A stretch of DNA of 5,361 nucleotides from Ardenticatenia bacterium (GTDB lineage: Bacteria > Chloroflexota > Anaerolineae > Aggregatilineales > Ch27), in contig JALSTC010000048.1 in the NCBI GenBank assembly GCA_026983935.1, positions 1 through 5,361 on the forward strand. Reading direction: 5' to 3'. Below, piece after piece: positions 1-4,848 of this stretch (position 1 is the stretch's first letter; each line of letters begins with the position of its first letter). The position numbers were made by a program, and so were the translations under genes. Below the pieces are notes generated by a model, which was not told where the DNA came from, made no database searches, and saw only the letters and a program-made list of their open reading frames with translations.

Positions 1-506
1 GCATCGCCATCATCAGCACAGCCCGCAGCTACAGCGTGGACCTGACGCATATCCTGTTTGGGAACGTGCTCGGCGTCCGCGATTCCGACCTGATGATCAT
101 GGCGATTTTCGGGGCGCTGGTGCTGGCGATTCTCGTGCTGCTGTACAAAGAATTTCTGGTATTGAGCTTTGATCCCGGGCTGGCCCGCACGCTCAAACTG
201 CCCGGCGAGGCGCTGCGCCTGCTGCTGCTGGCCCTGGTGGCGGTGACCATCGTCGCCAGTCTGCAAACGGTCGGCATTGCGCTGATGGTGGCGATGCTGG
301 TCACACCCGCCGCGACGGCACAACTGCTGGTCAAACGGCTGCATCACATGATGGGCATCGCGGCGCTGCTGGGCGCGCTCAGCGGCGTGATCGGGCTGTA
401 TCTGTCGTTCTACCTCAACATCGCTTCCGGCGCGGCAATCGTCCTGACGGCGACAGCCATCTTCACCGCCGTGTTCACACTGGTGCGTCTGTTCAGGCAC
501 GGATAA
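1..506 (+). CDS. Metal-type ABC transporter permease (ABC-3 family), C-terminal part, 5' end outside window
   Basis: This is the inner-membrane permease of a high-affinity Zn/Mn/Fe ABC importer (the ZnuB/MntB/TroC/SitC group), which works with a substrate-binding protein and an ATPase not seen here. The frame is open from position 3 to the TAA at 504-506, giving 167 residues; full members have about 270-300, so roughly the last 60% is present. The GTG at 36 is an internal Val codon, because the residues before it (IAIISTARSYS) are a typical family stretch running into the conserved 'ILFGNVLGV' segment. Later come 'TVGIALMVAMLVTPAATA', the conserved glycine/proline helix, and 'GLYLSFYLNIASGAAIVL', the conserved penultimate helix. 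Four or five hydrophobic helices are visible. The family assignment is firm; the metal cannot be decided from this part. The remaining transporter genes probably lie upstream of the window. No convincing terminator follows. Confidence 0.93.
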   Translation, partial: IAIISTARSYSVDLTHILFGNVLGVRDSDLMIMAIFGALVLAILVLLYKEFLVLSFDPGLARTLKLPGEALRLLLLALVAVTIVASLQTVGIALMVAMLVTPAATAQLLVKRLHHMMGIAALLGALSGVIGLYLSFYLNIASGAAIVLTATAIFTAVFTLVRLFRHG

Positions 507-557
507 GCGGGTGGCAGTCAGCCCGGTGCGTGAGATTACGACCTCCCCGCCCGAAAC

Positions 558-566
558 TGCTATAAT
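558..566 (+). promoter_or_regulatory. Extended -10 promoter for the AstE/AspA-like gene
   Basis: TGC at 558-560 directly precedes a perfect TATAAT at 561-566, making an extended -10 element (TGnTATAAT). No good -35 box is visible at the usual distance; only weak matches occur around 535-543. This is normal for extended -10 promoters. The expected transcription start is near 572-574, giving a leader of about 45 nt before the ATG at 617. This places the nearby TTG at 581 only about 8-10 nt from the RNA 5' end and so argues against it as the start codon. Confidence 0.72.
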
Positions 567-604
567 ACACCATGCTTTGATTGACTCGCATCCATTTCAT
601 CCAC

Positions 605-608
605 GGAG
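605..608 (+). promoter_or_regulatory. Ribosome binding site GGAG deciding the ATG at 617
   Basis: GGAG at 605-608 sits 8 nt before the ATG at 617. The in-frame TTG at 581 has no comparable purine-rich site upstream. This supports a 323-residue protein rather than a 335-residue one. Confidence 0.7.
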
Positions 609-616
609 CAAACCCC

Positions 617-1588
617 ATGAGCGGTGAACCCTGGCAGCTTGGCCCTCTGCACGTCGAACCGGGCCAGACCTTGCGCGGCGTCTTTCCGGTGGACGTCGGC
701 GCGGCGCAGGTGGACTTTCCCCTGGCCCTGGTCAACGGCATCCATCCCGATCCGGTGGTGCTGGTTACGTCCGGAATGGACGGCGACGAATATGCAGGCA
801 GTGAGGCGGCGCTGCGCCTGATTGACGCGCTCGACCCCGCCACTCTGGCCGGGCGTGTGATGATCTGCCCCATCCTCGATCCATTGAGCTTTGAGGCGCT
901 GCACAGCCAGAATCCGCTGGATGGGCTGTTCCTCAAGTATGTGTTTCCCGGCCACCTGGAAGGCAAGCCAACCCAGCGGCTGGCCTACTTCATTTACCAG
1001 AATTTCGTCATGCACGCCGATGCCTGGATCGATCTGCAGGCTGTGGAGACCAGCGAGAGCGCTGTCCCGTTCGTGTGGACGGCCCAGGGCGAAGATGCCC
1101 AGGTCAATGAGCAGAACCGGCTGCTGCTGCATCATGCCAGTGCGGGACTCGGCCTGCTCCATCCGCCGCAGGAATGGGACCCGGCACAGGCCGCCATGAC
1201 CGCCAACACCGCGCTGCTGGTCTCGCAGGCGGGCCGCCGTCATCACACCGACGAAGAGGCCATCAACTTCCACCTGGAGGTGATCCGCCATGTGCTGGCC
1301 GGTATGGATATGCTCCCGAAAATGGAAGAGACCGCCGGGCAGGTTGTCTATCTCGATCATGAACCTGTGCTGGCCGAACATACCGGGCTGTGGTATCCGC
1401 AGATCAGCGCCGGGGACACGGTCAAGATCGGGCAGGTGCTCGGCGAGATTCACCGGATGGACGGTGGCGGCGTGCTTCAAGAGGTCAAGAGCACAGTTGA
1501 AGGCGTGGCGCTGGCCGTACGTACCGGGCTGGCAGCGCGTCCACGCCTGCGGCTGGCGCTGATCGCGCACCGACGCCTGGAAACATAG
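617..1588 (+). CDS. Succinylglutamate desuccinylase/aspartoacylase (AstE/AspA) family protein with a degenerate active site
   Basis: The 323-residue protein has the full architecture of the AstE/AspA branch of M14-like zinc amidohydrolases. These normally remove acyl groups from N-acyl amino acids and related small molecules. The peptidase-like alpha/beta domain covers about residues 10-235. The C-terminal beta domain covers about 240-318 and contains the typical 'GLWYPQISAGDTVKIGQVLG' segment. No signal peptide or membrane helix is visible, so it should be cytoplasmic. Key residues are changed: the zinc motif GxHGxE reads GMDGDE (53-58; His to Asp55, Glu58 kept), the second zinc histidine of 'DLH' is Gln141, the usual 'NR' before 'VFPG' is Lys107-Tyr108, and the position of the catalytic Glu near 'V-E-x-G' reads 'VSQAG' (202-206). 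The reading frame is intact. Family membership is firm; enzyme activity is doubtful. It is probably co-transcribed with the DUF4013 gene 30 nt downstream. Confidence 0.88.
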   Translation: MSGEPWQLGPLHVEPGQTLRGVFPVDVGAAQVDFPLALVNGIHPDPVVLVTSGMDGDEYAGSEAALRLIDALDPATLAGRVMICPILDPLSFEALHSQNPLDGLFLKYVFPGHLEGKPTQRLAYFIYQNFVMHADAWIDLQAVETSESAVPFVWTAQGEDAQVNEQNRLLLHHASAGLGLLHPPQEWDPAQAAMTANTALLVSQAGRRHHTDEEAINFHLEVIRHVLAGMDMLPKMEETAGQVVYLDHEPVLAEHTGLWYPQISAGDTVKIGQVLGEIHRMDGGGVLQEVKSTVEGVALAVRTGLAARPRLRLALIAHRRLET

Positions 1589-1606
1589 CATAACCGGCAG
1601 ATCATC

Positions 1607-1612
1607 AGGAGG
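1607..1612 (+). promoter_or_regulatory. Consensus Shine-Dalgarno AGGAGG before the first DUF4013 gene
   Basis: AGGAGG at 1607-1612 lies 6 nt before the ATG at 1619, in the 30-nt gap after the preceding stop codon. It fixes the start and predicts strong translation. No promoter is visible in the gap, which supports co-transcription with the gene upstream. Confidence 0.8.
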
Positions 1613-1618
1613 GGGAAG

Positions 1619-2266
1619 ATGGACCTTGCGCGTGCCTTCACATACATCTTTGACGACGAACAATGGGTCGGCAAGATCGCGATGCTGGCCATTGTCAGCC
1701 TGATACCGATCCTCAGCTTTGCCACATTCGGCTGGCTGGTGGCCTTGATCCGCAACATGCTGGACGGGTACCCTTATCCCCTGCCCGATTGGGACGACTT
1801 CGGGCAAAAGTTCATTGATGGGCTGTTGATCTTTCTGGTCACACTGATTTACAGCATCCCACTGTTCCCGCTGATCCTCCTCGGACCGCTGGCCGATACC
1901 TTCGTCAACACGCAGGGCGGCGAGTTTGTGGTGTTCACGCTGGTCTGCTTCATCTCACTTTTCGTGCTGGCCTATGCGCTGCTGATCTCGGCCCTGCTGT
2001 TCATCGGCATGATTCGCTACGCGCAGGTGCGTGACTTCAACGTCTACCTGCAGATCGGCCAGAATCTCCGCATCGCCATGAACAACATCGGGACGCTGGC
2101 CGTGCTGGCTCTTATGGAAGTCATCGCCGGGGTCATCTTCGCGCTTTTCGGCTGGATTCCGTGTATCGGCTGGATCGTGGCGCTGGCGCTGGGTGTGCCG
2201 GTCTACGGCCACCTGCAGGGACAGGCCGCCCGGCAGATCATGGGTGCGATGGGAGACACGTTCTGA
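1619..2266 (+). CDS. DUF4013 multi-pass membrane protein, first copy
   Basis: This 215-residue protein is almost entirely hydrophobic after a short polar N-terminus (MDLARAFTYIFDDEQW). Hydrophobic segments lie at about 20-44, 67-92, 103-133 and 157-197; the last one or two may each be two helices. The start pattern, followed by 'IRNMLDG' (44-50), 'LPDWDDFG' (55-62), 'RDFN' (138-141), 'PCIG' (181-184) and 'GHLQGQAA' (197-204), matches the DUF4013 family of integral membrane proteins as I know it. The function of that family is not established. No enzymatic or transport motif stands out. Translation starts at an ATG with a consensus Shine-Dalgarno site. It lies 30 nt after the AstE/AspA-like gene, probably in the same transcript, and is a clear paralogue of the next gene downstream. 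A role shared with either neighbour would be speculation. Confidence 0.85.
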   Translation: MDLARAFTYIFDDEQWVGKIAMLAIVSLIPILSFATFGWLVALIRNMLDGYPYPLPDWDDFGQKFIDGLLIFLVTLIYSIPLFPLILLGPLADTFVNTQGGEFVVFTLVCFISLFVLAYALLISALLFIGMIRYAQVRDFNVYLQIGQNLRIAMNNIGTLAVLALMEVIAGVIFALFGWIPCIGWIVALALGVPVYGHLQGQAARQIMGAMGDTF

Positions 2267-2278
2267 GCAGCAGGCAGA

Positions 2279-2305
2279 CGGCAGCATCGGGGTATCCGAC
2301 TGCCG
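2279..2305 (+). terminator. Hairpin between the two DUF4013 genes, possible weak terminator or attenuator
   Basis: CGGCAG (2279-2284) pairs with CTGCCG (2300-2305), and inside it TCGG (2287-2290) pairs with CCGA (2296-2299). Only a 2-nt bulge (CA) interrupts the stem, and the loop is 5 nt (GGTAT). The 10-bp stem begins 12 nt after the stop codon of the first DUF4013 gene. What follows is ATTTGCGCG, which lacks a real U-tract, so full intrinsic termination is unlikely. It could instead pause polymerase or protect the 3' end of the upstream mRNA. Confidence 0.45.
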
Positions 2306-2307
2306 AT

Positions 2308-2335
2308 TTGCGCGAAACCCATTTTCGCTCATAAT
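2308..2335 (+). promoter_or_regulatory. Candidate sigma-70 promoter for the second DUF4013 gene
   Basis: CATAAT at 2330-2335 matches the -10 consensus at five of six positions. TTGCGC at 2308-2313 is a weak -35 with a 16-bp spacer and only TTG conserved. The local sequence from 2330 to 2365 is clearly more AT-rich than its surroundings. The expected start near 2342 would give a leader of about 40 nt before the TTG at 2383. It would let the second paralogue be expressed separately from the first. Confidence 0.45.
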
Positions 2336-2370
2336 ACATATCAATATTGCCCTTTTCTTGTATCTGTAAA

Positions 2371-2374
2371 GGAG
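2371..2374 (+). promoter_or_regulatory. Ribosome binding site deciding a TTG start
   Basis: AAAGGAG (2368-2374, core GGAG 2371-2374) stands 8 nt before the TTG at 2383. Starting there gives 'MDLVRAFTY', which aligns residue for residue with the N-terminus 'MDLARAFTY' of the ATG-started paralogue. The in-frame codon further upstream at 2347 has no ribosome binding site and would add 12 residues absent from the paralogue. Confidence 0.8.
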
Positions 2375-2382
2375 AAGTCACT

Positions 2383-3063
2383 TTGGACCTCGTACGCGCA
2401 TTCACCTATTTTCAAGAGGATGAGAACTGGACGAACAAGATTCCGGTCACCGTCGTGATCGGGATCATTCCCATCGTGAACCTGGCCGTCTTTGGCTGGG
2501 CGCTGGACCTGATCCGCAACATGCTGGACGGCGTCCCCAATCCCACCCCAGACTGGAATGACATCGGCACGCAGTTCGTGGACCGCTGGGTACGCGGCCT
2601 GATCCTGGCCATCGTCGGCTTTATTTACTTCCTGCCGATGTTGATCGTCGCTGGCATCGTCAACGGCGTCTTCCTCAGCATTGCGCTTGGTTCCCGGGGC
2701 GGCTTCGGCGTGGTATCTCTAGCCGGGCTGTGCATCACCGTGATCAGCCTCATCTATTTCGCCATCGTCTGGCTGCCGCTCTCCATCGCCATCATGCGCT
2801 ACGCCCGCACGCGGGATTTCAATAATTTCCTCCAGATTGCGCGCAACTTCAAGCTGGCCATGGACAACCTGAATACCATGGTTATGCTGGCGGTGCTCAT
2901 TTTTATCGTCGGTCTGATCGTCGGGCTGCTGGGCAACATCCCCTGCATCGGCTTCCTGATTTCGCTGCTGGCAGCCCCCTTCACAGCGATCGTGGAAGGC
3001 CACCTGATCGGGCAGGCGGCGATTGAAATCGCCGCGAAGACAAGGGGGAGCGGCACGGCGTAA
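2383..3063 (+). CDS. DUF4013 multi-pass membrane protein, second copy, TTG start
   Basis: This 226-residue integral membrane protein is a diverged tandem copy of the gene just upstream. Shared landmarks in the same order are 'DL.RAFTY' (2-9), 'FGW' (37-39), 'LIRNMLDG' (43-50), 'PDW.D.G' (56-62), 'MRYA..RDFN' (138-147), 'PCIG' (187-190) and 'GHL.GQAA' (206-213). Hydrophobic stretches lie at about 20-45, 70-100, 107-137 and 165-204. It is 11 residues longer than its partner, with the extra residues mainly in the middle loops and at the polar C-terminus. The TTG start is chosen from the Shine-Dalgarno spacing and from alignment with the paralogue. DUF4013 has no established function and none is evident from motifs. 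The gene has its own candidate promoter and is followed by a strong terminator, so it closes the + strand block. Confidence 0.86.
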   Translation: MDLVRAFTYFQEDENWTNKIPVTVVIGIIPIVNLAVFGWALDLIRNMLDGVPNPTPDWNDIGTQFVDRWVRGLILAIVGFIYFLPMLIVAGIVNGVFLSIALGSRGGFGVVSLAGLCITVISLIYFAIVWLPLSIAIMRYARTRDFNNFLQIARNFKLAMDNLNTMVMLAVLIFIVGLIVGLLGNIPCIGFLISLLAAPFTAIVEGHLIGQAAIEIAAKTRGSGTA

Positions 3064-3098
3064 GCAGTACCTCCGCTTTCCCGCTTTCCTGTGCAATC

Positions 3099-3136
3099 AA
3101 CACCCGCCCTGTCAATTAAAGGGCGGGTGTTTGTTC
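3099..3136 (+). terminator. Intrinsic terminator after the second DUF4013 gene
   Basis: A perfect 12-bp stem is formed by 3099-3110 (AACACCCGCCCT) and 3120-3131 (AGGGCGGGTGTT) around a 9-nt loop. The stem runs into a T-rich tail (TTTGTTC, 3130-3136). It begins 36 nt after the stop codon at 3061-3063. On the opposite strand the tail is poorer in T, so it works mainly for the + strand genes. Confidence 0.9.
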
Positions 3137-3150
3137 CTGCGTATTGGTGA

Positions 3151-3180
3151 CACTCCCCACGCCTAAAGGCGGGGGCTTTC
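3151..3180. mobile_element. Orphan hairpin resembling an IS200/IS605-type (TnpB) element end
   Basis: The segment CTCCCCACGCC-TAAA-GGCGGGGGCTTTC forms a GC-rich stem. GCC/GGC plus C-G pair around a TAAA loop (3160-3163 with 3168-3171), then an A.G mismatch (3159/3172), then CCC/GGG (3156-3158 with 3173-3175). Hairpins of this form (CCCCACGCC, a short TAAA-like loop, GGCG, a G run, then CTTTC or similar) are, from memory, common at the ends of IS605/IS1341-type elements and overlap the 3' end of the TnpB-associated RNA. No tnpA or tnpB coding sequence is present in the window. It is either a remnant or solitary end, or an unrelated hairpin between convergent genes. Outer element limits cannot be defined. 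Confidence 0.4.
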
Positions 3181-3183
3181 GCG

Positions 3184-3195
3184 CCGATTTTTCGG
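3184..3195 (-). terminator. Small hairpin just downstream of the glycoside hydrolase gene
   Basis: CCGA (3184-3187) and TCGG (3192-3195) form a 4-bp stem with a 4-nt loop, 15 nt beyond the stop codon of the minus-strand hydrolase gene. It is short and, on the minus strand, not followed by a T-tract. Termination of the hydrolase transcript may instead rely on the larger hairpins at 3156-3175 or 3099-3131. Functional assignment is weak. Confidence 0.2.
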
Positions 3196-3209
3196 TAAAT
3201 CCTTCCCTC

Positions 3210-4634
3210 TCATCCTGCCGGCGTAAAAGGATCGGGGTTGGCCCGCAGCCAGGCGGTCAGCGCCTCCGGTCTGGCGAACGTCTCCTCGCGCACCTGCACA
3301 TCCGGCATGTGCTCCGCAAACCAGGGGATCATGGAGCCATCTGGCGTGCCCCATTCGGCGGGATTGACCACCAGCACCAACCGCTGCTCCCCGGCGATGG
3401 TCAGCCCGGCCTCGCCCGGACTCCAGGTGAGCGTGACGCCGCCCTGCCCGTGATAGCCCGCATCCAGCACAGCCCGCGCCCAGCGCCCATCATCGAAGGG
3501 CGGCAGCAGGATCACGGCCCGCCGTTCGACCGGGTGCTTCATCAGGCCCGGCCCGACCGACCAGGGCGCGCTCTCGCCGGAGGCTTCTCCCGGCGCGGTG
3601 ACAATGGGCACATCCACCGGCCCCTCCAGCGCCTCGAAATCCACTTCAGGGCTGCGGGCCGGGGCGCGGGTCAGCATCAGGTTGCGATAAACCCCAAAGG
3701 CCTGCTTGGGGCGGCTCATGCCTTTCACATAGAGGCCGTATTTCTTGGAGAAATCCTCCGTGCAGAACAGCGAGGCAAACGCCACCCGATCATCCGCCGC
3801 CAGCAGCTCCATGCCAAGCTGCACCTGCCGCGCCTGGAAGTCCTCGCCATGATCCGACGTCCAGCCGAACTCGGAAACAAACAGCAGGTTGCGCGTCTGC
3901 GGCTCGTAGGTATTGATCACGCCCCACATGCGGTTCATGAAGGCGGCATAGGTCTGGCGCACATCGTCCGGGTCAGCGGAGTTGTCGCTGCCGGGCGGCG
4001 CGTAGGGGTCTTCGCCAATGTAAAGGTGGTAGCCGATGCCATCCCAGGGCGCTTCGCCGGGGGCCCAGTTGCCGATGCGGTACACGTGATCGAGATAGCG
4101 GGCGGCTTCGTTGTCGTTGAGCCACGTCGCCTCCAGCGGGCCGGCGATCAGGCGGATGCCGCGCTCGCGGGGCTTCAGGAATTGATAGAGCGTATTCATC
4201 ATGTAGACGAACCAGCGCGGATGCACCAGTGCCCGGTCGCCCCCCTGCCAGCCGTTCGGCTCGTTGATCGCCTCATAGACGAAAATACGGCCCCGGAAGT
4301 GCTCCACGATCTCCATGAAGCGCCCGGCATAGGCCTGAATCCAGGCAGCGGCATCGGGGTTGTCCGCGTCGCGCAGTTTATCCCCGATCCACACATCATG
4401 CAGGACATCATGGCCGATGGTGGCGTAAATCTTCATATCCCGATCGAGGAAGCTGTTGACGATGGCATCGTAGCGGTCCAGAAAACCCATGTCGGGCAAC
4501 ACAAAATTGAGACGCAGCCAGTGCGCGCCGGTGTTGGCGATAAAATCGGGGTCTTGCAGCCGGTGCGCGATGTTACCGCGCCCATCAATCGGCTGGTTGG
4601 CATCAATACCGAATTTGGCATAATTCGTCGCCAT
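3210..4634 (-). CDS. Clan-A-type (TIM-barrel) glycoside hydrolase with an uncharacterised C-terminal extension
   Basis: The 474-residue protein looks like a retaining glycoside hydrolase of the (beta/alpha)8 clan GH-A (GH5/GH39-like). The likely acid/base is Glu125 in 'EAINEPNG' (121-128). The conserved His-Tyr type segment is 'GYHLY' (201-205). The likely nucleophile is Glu255 in 'FVSEFGW' (252-258). The 130-residue spacing between the two glutamates suits the fold, with the barrel covering about residues 5-320. A Pro/Ala/Glu-rich linker (about 323-360) leads to a C-terminal region (about 370-465) with alternating strands and helices that I do not recognise. No signal peptide or membrane anchor is seen, so the protein appears cytoplasmic. 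The ATG at 4634 is preferred over the one at 4640 because GGGAG at 4644-4648 is 9 nt from the former and only 3 nt from the latter. Substrate unknown. It has its own promoter and is convergent with the DUF4013 genes. Confidence 0.82.
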   Translation of the reverse strand: MATNYAKFGIDANQPIDGRGNIAHRLQDPDFIANTGAHWLRLNFVLPDMGFLDRYDAIVNSFLDRDMKIYATIGHDVLHDVWIGDKLRDADNPDAAAWIQAYAGRFMEIVEHFRGRIFVYEAINEPNGWQGGDRALVHPRWFVYMMNTLYQFLKPRERGIRLIAGPLEATWLNDNEAARYLDHVYRIGNWAPGEAPWDGIGYHLYIGEDPYAPPGSDNSADPDDVRQTYAAFMNRMWGVINTYEPQTRNLLFVSEFGWTSDHGEDFQARQVQLGMELLAADDRVAFASLFCTEDFSKKYGLYVKGMSRPKQAFGVYRNLMLTRAPARSPEVDFEALEGPVDVPIVTAPGEASGESAPWSVGPGLMKHPVERRAVILLPPFDDGRWARAVLDAGYHGQGGVTLTWSPGEAGLTIAGEQRLVLVVNPAEWGTPDGSMIPWFAEHMPDVQVREETFARPEALTAWLRANPDPFTPAG

Positions 4635-4643
4635 GATCATACG

Positions 4644-4648
4644 CTCCC
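4644..4648 (-). promoter_or_regulatory. Ribosome binding site GGGAG for the glycoside hydrolase
   Basis: Read on the minus strand, GGGAG at 4648-4644 lies 9 nt before the ATG at 4634 and 3 nt before the ATG at 4640. Normal spacing favours the inner start, which removes two residues (Met-Ile) from the longer possibility. Confidence 0.6.
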
Positions 4649-4676
4649 GGATTGGTGGAGGTCACTTCCGAGAGGC

Positions 4677-4705
4677 AATGTAGGCGATTCGGGGGGGATT
4701 GTCAA
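4677..4705 (-). promoter_or_regulatory. Sigma-70 promoter of the glycoside hydrolase gene
   Basis: On the minus strand a perfect TTGACA (4705-4700) is followed, after exactly 17 bp, by TACATT (4682-4677). The -10 matches the consensus at four of six positions, including the key second A and final T. The expected start near 4670 gives a leader of about 35 nt. The spacer contains a run of seven C (4697-4691). Together with the terminator upstream, this makes the hydrolase an independent transcription unit. Confidence 0.72.
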
Positions 4706-4750
4706 ACAGCGGTGGGTCTTTCCGGAACGCCGGTGCAATTGCGTATTCAC

Positions 4751-4793
4751 TTAAAACAACGGGGGCGCACTATGCGATGCGCCCCCGTTTGTT
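4751..4793 (-). terminator. Strong terminator after the NCS2 permease, probably bidirectional
   Basis: 4758-4769 (AACGGGGGCGCA) and 4778-4789 (TGCGCCCCCGTT) form a perfect 12-bp stem with an 8-nt loop. On the minus strand the tail reads TTGTTTTAA, a good U-tract for ending the permease transcript about 60 nt after its stop codon. On the + strand the tail TTTGTTATG is also T-rich, so it could stop antisense transcription too. It insulates the permease from the hydrolase promoter downstream. Confidence 0.88.
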
Positions 4794-4848
4794 ATGTTAT
4801 AGGGCCTGTGTTCTGCAGGCCGTTATCCGGGCGAACGGAAAGCAGGCG

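Noticed and set aside
36..38. GTG as a possible start codon of the ABC permease
   Set aside because: The frame is open to the window edge and the residues before it fit the family, so this is an internal Val codon of a gene that begins upstream.
507..550. Possible terminator hairpin after the ABC permease (GCGGG at 507-511 with CCCGC at 546-550)
   Set aside because: Only five contiguous pairs enclose a loop of more than 30 nt, and no T-tract follows.
581..583. TTG as the start of the AstE/AspA-like gene
   Set aside because: It lacks a ribosome binding site and would lie only about 8-10 nt from the predicted transcription start; the ATG at 617 has GGAG at 8 nt spacing.
560..1807. Long open frame on the minus strand (415 codons) opposite the AstE/AspA-like gene
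   Set aside because: Its composition is typical of an antisense shadow (many His, Gln, Arg, Asp), it has no family motifs, and it spans the promoter and two unrelated + strand genes.
3144..4754. Long open frame on the + strand (536 codons) opposite the glycoside hydrolase
   Set aside because: It is antisense to a gene with clear catalytic motifs. Its product is rich in His, Gln, Arg and Ala with no recognisable domain, as expected of a shadow frame in GC-rich DNA, and it runs through the hydrolase promoter region.
4803..4821. Hairpin GGCCTG/CAGGCC downstream of the permease stop codon
   Set aside because: A 6-bp stem without a T-tract, next to a far stronger terminator at 4758-4789; probably incidental.
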